A stretch of DNA of 64,000 nucleotides from Cenococcum geophilum 1.58 (taxonomy: Eukaryota > Ascomycota > Dothideomycetes > Gloniales > Gloniaceae). The translations under genes were made by a program, and so were the position numbers. The stretch is taken from positions 2,407,897-2,471,896 of the forward strand of contig KV748195.1 in NCBI GenBank assembly GCA_001692895.1, read 5' to 3'. Below the pieces are notes generated by a model. That model was not told the origin of the DNA, did no database searches, and saw only the letters and a program-made list of their open reading frames with translations. Positions 35,638-46,250 of the stretch are shown here, one piece after another. How positions within the stretch are numbered: the stretch's first letter is position 1; each line of letters starts with the position of its first letter.

Positions 35638-35790
35638 ATCTATTACCTTACCCCTTACCTTTTACCCCTTACCCCTTACCCCTTACTCTTTACCCCTTAC
35701 CCCTTACCCCTTATCCCTTACCCTTTACCCCTTACCTTACCCCCTTCCTTACCCTTACTTTACCTATTACCTCTTACCTCCCTAGACGAA
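35638..35790. repeat. 7-bp microsatellite (TTACCCC)n
   Basis: About 18 units of TTACCCC with variants TTACCTT, TTATCCC, TTACCCT. Reverse complement GGGGTAA resembles but is not the canonical TTAGGG telomere repeat. Confidence 0.85.
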
Positions 35791-35929
35791 TTACTAAATC
35801 CTAGTTATTATATCTATTCTATTAAATACTAAAATAGGATTAGATAATAACAGACTAAAATAAAATAAAAAACGATAAAGAATAATAAGATAAGCGTGTA
35901 ATAACTAGGAAAAGGTTCAATATATACTA

Positions 35930-38506
35930 AGCGTATAGTTTTAAAGATATATTTTATACTTAAGGGTTACTTTATAAATGTTACACTTAATCTTACCCTA
36001 CTATAGGAGTTTAGAGAGATACGTTTATTAAAAATGCTTTATAAGAGCAGTTAGAGTATAGAACTTATATATATGCTTACTAATTATAAGATTTTTATTC
36101 CTAAGGCAGATAAAGTATATATTTGGTCTTTTCTCCTTATATAAGGATAACTTTGCCCTCTTTAGCGCTTTAGCAGCTTCTAAAATCTTAGCATTTTCTT
36201 TAATCTTAACTTTACTAAGGGCGATATCTATCCTAAACTATCTCTGGTAATAATTCCGCCAATATACTTTATCTTCCTTAATATTGCAGTAATCTACAAC
36301 TACATTAATGGTATTATTACGTCTACGTATTTTATCTTCTAGTAACACGCTAGGAAGCGTTATAATCGCTTAGATAAGGCGTTTATATTTAACCGATTTA
36401 TTATTGCTAGATTCTAAGGTTGCTTTAATATCTTCACTAAATTTATCCCTAGAAAGTTGCCGCTTAATATTAATTACAGCTTATTTATTATCCTAATTCT
36501 TCTTAATATTTTTTAATAGCGCATTTCTCTAACATTGCCTTTTATTTGTGATTTCTTAGCTAAGTTTTTAATATTCTATACTTTCTACGGTTTTGCGCTT
36601 AAGGCTAAGCTTTAGCTTATTTTAAATTTTAATTAAGGTATAAATGCGCGGGTTCTTGTTTACTAATAAGGATTATTCTATTATTAGGTGCTGTAGCTAC
36701 CGCAGGTTAATTAATTAGCTTATTTAGTATATTGCTTTTATTAACTTTTCTTAAGGCTCTAAGCCTTAAATAATTGCCTATATATCTACGCCAACACGCC
36801 GCAAAAGGTAGTGCTTTAGGAATGTTTAAGCGTTAATATACTGCATTATTAGGTTCTAAAGGGCGTTACTTATATTACCTAGGTAGTATAGGCGTTAAAA
36901 AGGTTTCGGTAGAACTAGCTCTATATAATAGAACTTACTATTCTTATTAAATACCTTGCTTATACCATAACGGAGACTATATAGGCGCGCAACCTACCAA
37001 AATCCCGTAATTACGCTAAGGTCCTTAATCTAGGGCAAAAGAGTTAAGTATAGCAAAGGCTGGTCGCGTAAGACTTTATGGCCGTAGGGTGTTTTAATTA
37101 ATCGCCAAAATACGGGGATATTATCTAGGTTTAAACGGAGTAGTAGTAGCAACTTATTACGCCTAGGCTTAATATATAGCTTACTAAGCTACTTTGTAAA
37201 CGTTAGACTAGGGGGTGCAAAAGCTTAATTAGCAAAGAGAAGGCCTAGGAGAAAGACGTAAGGGCTAAGAATAAGTAAAGGGTTAAAGATAATCTTAGGA
37301 ATTGGGAAAGTATTACTAGTTCTCTATAAGCGTAAGGTAAGAGAAATAGGGTAGAAAGAAAACGTACACTTCTTTTATACTAAGATATTCCTTAGTAAAT
37401 TCAAATATAAACTTAAGTATAATCTTATAAGGCCCGCCTTCTAGGTTATAAATAAGTATAACCATTATATATTGGTAGCATAGATTAAGAAGAGCTTTAG
37501 GTTAGCTTATAGTGCAAAAGCCTAGCTATAGTAAGAAATAGACTTGCATCTAATGTCGTCCAACTATATATCTTTTCCTTATTATAACTAAGTTAGTCTT
37601 AAAAACTAGAGCGAGATCCTCTACGTCCATAACAGTCTTTTCTCGCTTTTTCTTGCTTAAGCTATATTTCTTCGCCAGTTTCTAAAGTACCTAAGAAAGA
37701 TATCTTAGCTCCGCCTTACCTTACTAGGTTAAAGGGTTAACTAGGAATGTAATTACCTTATATATTTAGCGGTTTAGTTTACCAGGAATTTTCCTATTAG
37801 TCGCTTTCTTATATATAAGGCGATAGTACTTCTAGTATAAACTAAGCGAGCTAGAAGCCTTTATCCCGCGCTATTTCCTACCCCCTTTCCCTTGTTTCTA
37901 ATTTAAAAACTAGTTAAAGAAGCTATAAAGAAGCTAAAGCGAGAGGACACGGTATATTTTCTTAGGGTTTTTCCCTATATAGGTGCAGTATTTAGAAATT
38001 ATTAGCTCTCCACCAAGTTAGGCCTAAGAGGAAGCCGCTAAATAGGTTATTACTTACTAATACTAGTGCTCTTTAATGCGGTTAAGGAGATTCTTACTAC
38101 CATCGGCATAGTCCTATGTCGTAAAATCGGATTCCTTAAATTCTTTTAACTATTTAAGGTAGTATTCTAGTAAATGGTCTTAATCCTTATAAAGCTATAC
38201 TTAAGCGGGCGCTTTATAAGCATCGTTAGATCTAGCGATGCTATTAGCGTCAGATCTAGCAATACTATTAGTGTTAGATTTAGCAATGCTATTAGCGTTA
38301 CAGTTAATGCTACTATCGGCGTCACAGTCGGCGTCACAGTCGGCGTCACAGTCGACGTCACAGTCGACGTCACTATCGGCATCACTATCAGCGTCACTAT
38401 CGGTATCACTATCGGTATTACTATCAAAGACAGTCGGTTCTGTCCCGTAGCTGTCACTATCGCTATTTATATCTATATACTTATCGTTAGTAACGCTAAA
38501 CAACAA
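35930..38506 (-). pseudogene. DUF3435 recombinase-like protein pseudogene (Starship-captain-like family)
   Basis: One minus frame runs about 860 codons, without a frameshift that I can see, interrupted by stops of RIP type. N-terminus (38506-38210): acidic Ser/Asp repeats. Middle: KEFKESDFTT, LNRIKEH (about 38130-38070), KKREKTVMDVEDLAL (about 37655-37600), a core helix ending PKALLNLCY (about 37505-37475) where the family has ARPGAL..LRY and the presumed catalytic Arg is now a stop. Then ITGFW.VARLYSLRYGISK (about 37010-36955), IMQYINA.TFLKHYLLRRVGVD (about 36855-36785), IRR-rich helices, and a C-terminal CFICL-type and CNI-type C2H2 zinc-finger region (about 36120-35935). This layout matches fungal DUF3435 proteins, related to tyrosine recombinases and including Starship captains. 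No ATG is seen at the 5' end; the open frame starts at or before 38506. Confidence 0.82.
38235..38440 (-). repeat. 12-bp/6-bp repeat encoding Ser-Asp runs in the DUF3435 relic
   Basis: Tandem GTCACAGTCGGC-type units on the plus strand; on the minus strand they encode alternating Asp-Ser/Cys/Ala-Asp. RIP-type changes turn D-S-D into D-C-D and N-S-I further on. Frames on the other strand and in other phases (38167-38518) are by-products. Confidence 0.85.
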
Positions 38507-38509
38507 GCT

Positions 38510-38882
38510 GCGATCTAATAATTAAGTGTGCCGTATTCTAGGGAGCTAGAAGAGAACTTAGGGTAATAACGGCGGGAAGGATATAAAGAGCAATATAGGG
38601 TTAAGAAGATGGGAGGGTAGAGAATAAGAAAAACGGGGCCTAGATTAAACGGATTAGAGGTAAAAGCTATAAAGTATATATAGCTTCGGCGCCAGGCGCA
38701 TAGAAGAATCATAATCTACCTATTAAAAAGCGAGGGGCATAGAGTGGTAAGCAAGAGGCTTAACGTTAGACCAGTAAGCAAGAGGCTTAGGGCGGCGGGG
38801 AGTTTTAGCAACGTGACCTCTAAAACGGCGACAGAACCCTCCAAAACCGGCAGTCAGATCTCCATTTTCTTTTTTAATGGAG
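38510..38882. other. Less RIP-damaged upstream flank of the DUF3435 relic
   Basis: GC-richer than its surroundings and, at 38760-38870, retaining CA/TG dinucleotides (for example CGACAGAACCCTCC). GTAAGCAAGAGGCTTA occurs twice (about 38748 and 38787). This would be the promoter side of the recombinase gene and, if the gene belonged to a Starship, the place to look for its 5' boundary. The small minus frame at 38515-38712 shows no domain. Confidence 0.5.
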
Positions 38883-39372
38883 TAAATTAACGTATGCTTA
38901 AATAGTATAGGAATGGCATATAAATAAAGAACGAGCTCCTGTATAGAATTTTAAGGAAGGAGAAATAGCTTACCTAAATATATAAAACCTATAGGCTTAA
39001 CAGCCCTTAAAGAAACTTAATTAAAAGTTTATAGGCCCGTACTAAATTAAAAAGAAACTAAGCCTATACGCCTACAAGCTTATTATAACCCTTAAAAGAT
39101 AATCCTATAATTTATAAAGTGCTACTACTACCTCCTATAATTATTAATAATAGTAATAGCTTTTATATTATTAACTTAATTAATAATATATAATAGAAAA
39201 CATAATCTATATAATTTAAACATTTTATTAAGTAGAAAGATATAAAATATAAACTTAAGAAACCTATAAATAGATTAAGGCTAACGCGCCTTCCCTAGTA
39301 AAAGAATTTTATAAGAACCATTTTTTGCAACCTACTTTAACTAAATAGACGCGATATAAAGGTAAATAATTA
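38883..39372 (+). pseudogene. Gypsy integrase C-terminus/chromodomain fragment
   Basis: Plus-strand frame with INARLNSIGMAYK, LPKYIKPIGLTALKET, LKVYRPVLN and, after an internal deletion, chromodomain remnants ending FYKNHFLQPTL. It is the inverted counterpart of 40735-41280 in Gypsy-A, so it is a fragment of another copy of that family. It meets an oppositely oriented fragment at 39373. Confidence 0.75.
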
Positions 39373-39374
39373 CT

Positions 39375-39592
39375 TTATTTAATTAGCAAAGTTATATACG
39401 TTAATTAACTAGATCTGTTTAATTGTGGGTCCTATTATATTAATTTTAGGTTATAGTTTAAATTTAAGTTAAGGGTTTTATCCGTAGGTTGTGTAAAATA
39501 GCGCTACGCCTATTAATACATTTATTATATTATTTATAGTAAACTTAGCTAAAGGCAGCCATTTTCCCCAGTCGTTTTATAGGTAGGAGTAG
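39375..39592 (-). pseudogene. Gypsy integrase core fragment
   Basis: Minus frame: NDWGKWLPLAKFTINN, NVLIGVALFYTTYG, GPTIKQI, VYNFAN. Same segment as 41515-41290 in Gypsy-A. Head-to-head with the previous fragment. Confidence 0.8.
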
Positions 39593-39595
39593 TTC

Positions 39596-39740
39596 CTTTC
39601 TTTATAGTAAATCTTAAAATATAATTACAGTTAATCTATTGGGCAACCACTCTACCAGTTATTATTATGTTATTAACTTCTTATTTACCTATATACCTAG
39701 CCTATTAACGAGTCTACCGTAGTATTTACTATAAGGCTTT
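39596..39740 (+). repeat. LTR fragment of the Gypsy-C family
   Basis: Matches 62265-62425 in direct orientation (AGTTAATCTATTRGGCAACYACTC through CTATAAGGYTYYRTTATA), the 3' part of the LTR that precedes the Gypsy-C gag. Only this end is present. Confidence 0.75.
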
Positions 39741-40249
39741 ATTATAAATATAAATTCAGTCTCTCTGGCCTAGCAGCTAAATATTAAAAAAAGACTACCA
39801 AATAACCTTTTCTTATAGTTAATTTAAAGCTTTTTAACGCCTCTGCCGGCCGCATTATGATTAGGTATATTAGTAAACTCTACGTAGTAAGGAACCTAAC
39901 TTAGGAAGTCTACTAATAATATGTCTTTTAGTTTCCTACCCCTTTTCTAAGCCGCCGACGCGTTATTTATAACAATCCTCAACTTCCTTAAGCCTCTATT
40001 ATAATAATTGCCAGCTCTTATATCCAAATGACCTTTTTAGCGGTAATTAGTTTAAAAATAGCTTGCTTTTATCCTAGGTAACTTCGCAGAAGTTTAAAAT
40101 AGGCCCTTAAATATATTAATTACGCTATTAAGACGGATATTAATAATAATTCATTACTTAACGTCTAATTTAAATTCCTATTAAGCCCACGCGGACTACT
40201 CCTTATTTATATATGGGGAGAAAACTCCATTTAAGAAAACCCCGTAATC
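39741..40249. other. Degraded stretch, nothing recognised
   Basis: Ends in TAATC (40245-40249), left target duplication of Gypsy-A. Confidence 0.4.
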
Positions 40250-40591
40250 TATAAGGGCGCAAAGAGGCTTTAGGGAAGATTTAAAGAAATAATATAAATT
40301 CTATCTAAATCTAAGGGTATATAGCTCTTGCAGAGTATAAGATGTTATATAAAGAGGAGGAAGAAATATAGGAAGCTTGTAACTAAATATTTAACGGCCT
40401 TGGCAGTAGATATATAGGCATAAGCGCACGCGGGTTTTAATAGGTTTTGACCAAATTCTATTACATTAGTAGAATTTAGTAGAATTTGATTAAGTTAGTA
40501 GAATTTAGCAGAATTTAATTAAAGCGCTGGAATTTATCTATTAAGTATTTTACTAAGACATTCCTACTATAACTGGGCTAGTCCCATTATA
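40250..40591 (-). repeat. 3' LTR of Gypsy-A
   Basis: 342 bp. Near its right end are tandem GTAGAATTTRR units; one to two fewer than in the 5' LTR. Confidence 0.9.
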
Positions 40592-40612
40592 GTACCCCCC
40601 CTTTAGCTAAAG
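40592..40612 (-). other. Polypurine tract of Gypsy-A
   Basis: Minus strand reads CTAAAGGGGGGGTAC directly before the 3' LTR. Confidence 0.8.
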
Positions 40613-40739
40613 GTCTAAAATAATTTAATTTAGTTAAGAATTTATAACTTATTACCTTATAAGCGTCGTAATATAGTTTAAGTTCTTTTTAATTTTAAGT
40701 TTCCTACTATTGTGTTTCGTGTCTTCGTGTTAGGTAGCA

Positions 40740-41679
40740 GTTATTTACCTTTATATTATGTCTATTTAGCTAGAGTAGGCCACAAAGGATAGTTTTTATA
40801 GAATTCTTTTACTAAGGAAGGCGCGTTAGCCTTAATCTAGTTATAGGTTTCCTAGGTTTGTGTTTTATATCCTTTCTACTTAATAAGAAGTTTAAATTGT
40901 TTAGATTATATTTTCTATTGCATATTATTAATTAAGTTAATAAAGTAAGAACTGTTACCGTTATTAATAATTATAAAAGGTAGCGGCGGCACTTTATAAG
41001 TTATAGAATTATCTTTTAAAGGTTATAATAAGCTTACGTAAAATATTGGGTGTATTTTTATCTTAGTTGGCAGTTTAAGCTTATAGGCATATAGGCTTAG
41101 TTTCTTCTTAATTTAGTACAGGCCTATAAACTTCTAATTAAGTTTTTTCAAGGGCCGTTAAGTCTATAGGTTTTATATATTTAGGTAAACTATATTACCT
41201 TTCTTAAAGTCCTATGCGGGAGCTTATCCTTTATTTATATACCATTTCTATACTATTTAAGCGTACATTAATTTACTTTATAATAGTTCCGTTAACTACT
41301 TTATTTAATTAGCAAAGTTATATATATTAATTAACTAAATCCGTTTAATTGTGGGTCCTATTATATTAATTTTAGGTTATAGTTTAAATCCAAATTAAGG
41401 GTTTTATCTATAGGTTACGTAGAACGGCGTTACGCCTATTAATACGTTTATTATATTATTTGCAGTAAACTTAGCTAAAGGCAGCTATTTTTCCTAGTCG
41501 TCTTATAGGTAGGAGTAGTATATTTATAGGTATTATTCTATAATTACATTTGCAATTTTAGTTTAACTATCTATTTCTAGATAAAATACGGTTAAGAGTT
41601 ATATTTAAATACTTAACTATTTATATAGAGCTTACTAGAAGTCTAAAACAAACTAGCTTTTATAGTTAGGTATTATTAA
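40740..41679 (-). pseudogene. Gypsy-A integrase (C-terminal half) and chromodomain
   Basis: Minus frame from 41679: SNYKS.FVLDF (family SDRGxQFVSxFW, the second catalytic Asp changed to Asn), YLEID (HPETDGQTE), IANVIIE.YL, WLPLAKF, GPTIKQI, YNFAN, then YIKPIDLTALEKT and YRPVLN of the SH3-like end, and KLLIK.KGYKTQT.E of a chromodomain near 40860. The chromodomain of such elements binds modified histone H3 and steers integration to heterochromatin. The frame picks up what is missing after 44421. Confidence 0.85.
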
Positions 41680-41744
41680 GTTACATCGGGAAAATATTCG
41701 CAGGATGAGATTCAAGTAGACTTTGGTTTTNGCGTTTCGCGTAA

Positions 41745-41985
41745 TTGACATGCAATTTAACTAACTTAACACGCAATTAACTAACTTAACACGCAGTTGA
41801 CCTACTTAATATGTAATTTAACTAACTTAACACGCAGTTAACCTACTTAATATGCAATTTAACTAACTTAACATATAGTTAACCTACTTAATATATAATT
41901 TAACTAACTTAACACGCAGTTGACCTACTTAATATATAATTTAACTAACTTAATATGCAGTTAACCTACTTAATAACTTTAAAAG
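41745..41985. repeat. Satellite A: alternating 21/20-bp units
   Basis: Units GCAATTTAACTAACTTAAC and GCAGTTGACCTACTTAAT alternate, giving a 41-bp dimeric repeat, about 11 monomers. Confidence 0.9.
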
Positions 41986-42084
41986 CTAACTATATATTTC
42001 TTAACGTGCGATTAAAGTAAAGTTATATACTATATATTTAACTATTATATATAATCTTATATAATCTTATACAATCTTATATAA

Positions 42085-42575
42085 TCTTATAGTCTTATTA
42101 CTTAGAGGTTCTACATAAGGCTCTACACGAAGCTCTACATACAGAGGCTCTGCACGAAGCTCTGCGTATAGAGGCTCTACACGAAGCTCTACACAAAGCT
42201 CTGCGTATAGAGGCTCTGCACGAAGCTCTACGCATAGAGGCTCTGCATAAAGCTCTACACAAAGCTTCGCATAAGGCTCTACACGAGGCTCTACACAAAG
42301 CTCTGCGTACAGAGGCTCTGCACGAAGCTCTGCACGAAGCTCTGCACGAGGCTCTGCGCGAAGCTCTGCACAAAGCTCTACACGAGGGTCTACGCGAGGG
42401 TCTGCGCGAGGGTCTGCGCGAAGCTCTACGTACAAAGGCTCTGCACGAGGCTCTGCGAGAAGCTCTGCGTACAGAGGCTCTACACGAGGCTCTACGCGAA
42501 GCTCTGCGTACAGAGGCTCTGCACGAGGCTCTACGCGAAGCTCTGCGTATAGAGGCTCTACACGAAGCTCTGCAT
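42085..42575. repeat. Satellite B: 12-bp GAAGCTCTGCAC units
   Basis: About 40 units of 12 bp (GARGCTCTRCRC) with interspersed GTATAGAGGCTC variants that form a 27-bp superunit. Because 12 is divisible by three, minus frames of 122 and 91 codons remain open with four-residue periodicity; they are not genes. Confidence 0.9.
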
Positions 42576-42689
42576 CGGGTCCCCGCTATATTCCCGATAG
42601 CCTCTACACGTGCCTCTACCCTATATAGCCACCTTATTTTTTACCCTTCCTTCCTTCTTTATATCCTCCCTACCTAGGGAGGCACTAGA

Positions 42690-43655
42690 ACGGCAGCTAG
42701 CAGAGGACCGTTGCTAGAACTAGACGACCGTCGCCAGAACTAGATAACCGTTACTAGAACCAGACAACTATTGCTAGCCAGACGACCGTCGCCAAAACCA
42801 GACGATCGTTGCTAGAGCTAGACGATCGTTGCTAGAACTAAACGACCGTCGCTAGCCAGATAACCGTTACCAGAACCAGACGACCGTCGCCAGCCAGACG
42901 ACCGTTACTAGAACTAGACGACTGTCGCCAGAACTAAACAACTATCGCTAGCTAGACGACCGTTACCAGAACCAGACGACCGTCACCAGAACTAGACGAC
43001 CGTCGCTAGCTAGACGACCGTTACCAGAACTAGACGACCGTCGCCAGAACCAGACGACCGTCGCTAGCCAGACGACCGTTACCAGAACCAGACGACCGTT
43101 GCTAGAGCTAGACGACCGTCGCTAGAACTAGATAACTGTCACCAGAACCAGACGACCATCGCCAAAACCAGACGACTGTCACCAGAACCAGACGACCGTT
43201 ACCAGAACTAGACGACCGTTGCCAGAGCCAGACGACCATTGCCAGAACTAGACGACCGTTACCAGAGCTAGACGACCGTCGCCAGAACTAGACGACCGTT
43301 GCTAGCTAGACAACCGTTACCAGAACCAGACGACCGTTGCTAGAGCTAGACGATTGTCGCTAGAACCAGACGACCGTTGCTAGCCAGACGACCGTTACTA
43401 GAACTAGATAACCGTTGCCAGAGCTAGATAATCGTCGCTAGAACCAGACGACCGTCGCTAGCTAGACAACTATTACCAGAACCAGACAACCGTTACTAAA
43501 ACTAGATAACTATCGCTAGAACCAGACAACCGTCACTAGAACTAGATAACTGTTACTAGAACTAGACAACCGTTGCTAAAGCCAGACGACCGTCGCCAGA
43601 ACTAGACAACCGTCGCTAGAATTAGATAACCATCGCCAGAGCTAGACAATAACAA
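42690..43655. repeat. Satellite C: 20-bp CCAGACGACCGTYGCYAGAA units
   Basis: About 48 units of 20 bp, some shortened to 17 by loss of AAC (GCTAGCCAGACGACC). GC-rich; many CG dinucleotides persist while CA positions are often TA. Confidence 0.92.
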
Positions 43656-43704
43656 CTAGCTAGCTAACACTATAAACGATTTAATTAATTAATTAAATTA
43701 AGGT

Positions 43705-44098
43705 AGTATAGATAGGTAGGTATAAATAGGTAAATACTAACGGGTAGGTAGATATAGATAAGTAGGTAGATATAGATAGGTAAGTAGATATAAATAGGCA
43801 GGTAGATATAAATAGGTAAGTAAATGCAGATAGGCAAGCAGATATAGATAGGTAGGTAGATGCTAATAGGTAGGTAGATATAGATAGGTAGGCAGATATA
43901 AACAAGTAGATATAAATAGGTAGGTAGATGTAAATAGGTAAGCAGATATAGATAGGTAGGTAAATACTAACGGGTAGGTAAATATAGATAGGTAGGTAGA
44001 TATAGATAGGTAGGTAAATGCAGATAGGTAGATATAGATAGGTAGGCGATATAAATAGGTAGGCGATGTAGGTAGGTAGGTAAATCAATAGGTAAATA
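43705..44098. repeat. Satellite D: 18-bp TAGGTAGGTAGATATAGA units
   Basis: About 21 units of 18 bp. The minus frame at 43693-44088 stays open for 131 codons with six-residue periodicity; artefact of unit length. Confidence 0.92.
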
Positions 44099-44249
44099 GG
44101 TAGAAGAGAACCATCGCTGTATTATATTAAATTATCTAAAATAATAATATTTATTTTACTAGCCTTATAAATAGCTTTAAAATAGCTTTTATTTATTTAA
44201 AATATATTATTAGTATAAAAGAGGTAAATATAATTATAGTTGCTAAATG

Positions 44250-44312
44250 CGCAGATTGCTAGCAGGTTGCGCGTAGGTTGTGCGTAGGCTGCGCGCAGGC
44301 TACGTGTTAAAA
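44250..44312. repeat. Satellite E: 11-bp TAGGYTGCGCG units
   Basis: Five units (CAGGTTGCGCG, TAGGTTGTGCG, TAGGCTGCGCG, CAGGCTACGTG and a degraded first one). Confidence 0.85.
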
Positions 44313-44420
44313 AAACACGATATAGGCTAGTCGGTCGAGTTGCCAAATGCCCTTAACTGCGCGCCAATTGCGTCAACCACTAACCATTGAGGCCATTTAA
44401 AGGGTACCATATTTTGCTGA

Positions 44421-46250
44421 TGTAGGAAGTCTATATAGCTTAAAGACGTGCTTAATAGAACATTTAGCTATTAATATCGCATTAATTAAGTCTATAGGGA
44501 TTGTATGTCGCATTTTTATAAGGCGGTTAATAACTACTATAATATTTATAAACCTATTACTATTAGGTAAGTTAACTATAAAGTTAATTAAGATATTACG
44601 CCATCTTTATATTAGAATTGGTAGTAGTTAAAGTACTCCTTACTTCTTCATATAAGAGGTCTTTCTATACACGCATATCCTACATACTTAATTATATTTT
44701 TATACATAGTCGTGCATTATAGGCTAGTAGTATACTTATTAAATAATTTTATAAGTCTTTATACGGCTAGGATGCCCTACTATAGGGGAGTTATATATAA
44801 ATTTAAGTATTTTAAATTGTAAAGGTTTAGAATTTGGGCCTACTATCTTCTATTAATAGTATAATCGGTTATTTTAAATCTTATATTTAGCAAGTGTAAT
44901 ATTCTTATACTATCATTTTCCTATTTAAATCGCTTTTATTATATCTATTATCTATATATCATTCTTATATTTATATTCTATTAGCTTATTAATTTCTATT
45001 TCCTACTTATTAACTTCTAATTTATTTCTATTAAGTTCCGTATTTAGAAATATAGGATATAGTTTTTTAAAACATTTAGGAGGCAATAAGATCCGTAATT
45101 AATTTATAATCCGTTTATCTATAGTATTTATAGGTAAGTCCTATAATTATTATATTAATATATTAGGCTTCTAATTAAGTTTGCCTAGTTAATATATAAT
45201 CTTAAAGTCGAATTATAAGAGGTACTTAGCCTAATAAATTTAGCGCTGCGTTAATTGCTTTATAGTTATAAAGTACTACAGGTTCTTATAGTCTGTTAAT
45301 ATATATATTAGGAATAACAATCCTTTAAGCTTAGGATGCTATTATTTAAAATATCTAATAATTATAAGTAGTTCCTTATTATATATCTTATAGTTTAATT
45401 TAGTAGGGGCAAGTTTCTAGGAGAGAAAGGCTATTAGACGTAGCTTACCATTCTTATTATATTATAATAACACTCCCCCTAGCATATAATTGGACGAATC
45501 TATTTTAATAATATATTTAAGGTTAGGGTTAAAGTAGGCAAGAATTAGAGTAGTTATAAAACAATGCTTTAGCTTATTAAAAGCTTATTTGCTTTTAGTA
45601 GTTTATTTAAATTTTATGTTCTTTCTTATTAGGTTTACTAATAGCTAAATAGTTTTTAAGAAGTGGTTAATAAATTAATAATAGAAATTTACAAATCCTA
45701 GAAATCCTTAAATGTCTTATATATTACTAGGGCTTTTCTAGTTTATAATAGCGGCGACTTTCTTAAGGTTTATTTTAATTCTATTACAGGATATTATTAA
45801 GCCTAAGTATATAACCTTAGACCCATAAAACTTGCATTTCTTAATATCGCATTATAGGCCTATATCTTATAGGCGTTTAAGGACTATTTTAATATATTTC
45901 TAATATTTAAAAAGCAAGGATAAGTAGATTAAGATATTATTGATATACGCAGTAATAAATATATTAAGGAATTTACAAAGCATATTATTAATGTATTACT
46001 AAAACGTACTAGGACTGTTCTTTATGCTAAATAGTATTACTAAGTATTTAAAGAGTCCCTATTATATACAAAAAGCTATACACTTCTTATCTCCTTTATA
46101 TATACGGATTTTATTAAGGGCAGTAACTATATTAAGCTTTATAAAGTACTATACCTTTACTAAATAGTTAAGCGTCTCTTAAATTAGGGGAATTAGATAT
46201 TAGTTTTAAATTATAATTACGTTTAGAGCTTAATAATTAATATAGAATCT
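44421..46250 (-). pseudogene. Gypsy-A reverse transcriptase, RNase H and integrase N-part
   Basis: Minus frame: LNKIRIYKGDKK (about 46120), GLFKYLVILFS (about 46050), TAYINNILIYL at about 45955-45925 (family AYIDDILIY, both catalytic Asp now Asn), IKKCKFYGSKVIYLGLIIS, DI.GFLGFVNFYY, then RNase H KIDSSNYMLGGVL (about 45505-45465; family ETDASDY). Integrase: VVINRLIKMRHTIPIDLIN (VVVDRLTKxRH type, first catalytic Asp changed) and KHVFKLYRLPT ending at 44421. Broken by many stops; translation continues beyond the satellite insert. Confidence 0.85.

Larger units (their letters stand above)
41680..44420. mobile_element. Satellite-rich insert in the Gypsy-A integrase
   Basis: The integrase frame ends in LYRLPT at 44421 and resumes in LIISDRG-type sequence at 41679, so 2.74 kb is inserted between adjacent codons. 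A TGA at 44418-44420 and TAA at 41677-41679 could be a 3-bp target duplication (one RIP change). The insert is almost wholly tandem repeats: arrays A to E listed separately, plus short unique ends. No LTR, no terminal inverted repeat, no frame with a domain. One N at 41731. It could be a non-autonomous DNA element or Helitron-like capture, or satellite DNA moved by repair; the sequence does not decide. Confidence 0.75.

Noticed and set aside
32521..35790. Interstitial telomere
   Set aside because: Units are TTACCCC and GTTAACCCC, not the canonical fungal TTAGGG complement; at most telomere-like.
38167..38518. Overlapping frames of 70 to 114 codons as genes
   Set aside because: They are other phases of the Ser/Asp-coding repeat of the DUF3435 relic.
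42067..42435. 122-codon minus-strand frame as a gene
   Set aside because: It is the 12-bp satellite read in phase; four-residue periodicity and no domain.
43693..44088. 131-codon minus-strand frame as a membrane protein
   Set aside because: It is the 18-bp satellite read in phase; hydrophobicity follows from the unit.
41745..44312. CRISPR array
   Set aside because: Repeats are directly tandem without unique spacers, and the DNA is eukaryotic.
41680..44420. Helitron
   Set aside because: Minus-strand start TCAGC after an A is suggestive, but the other end lacks CTRR and no Rep/helicase is present.
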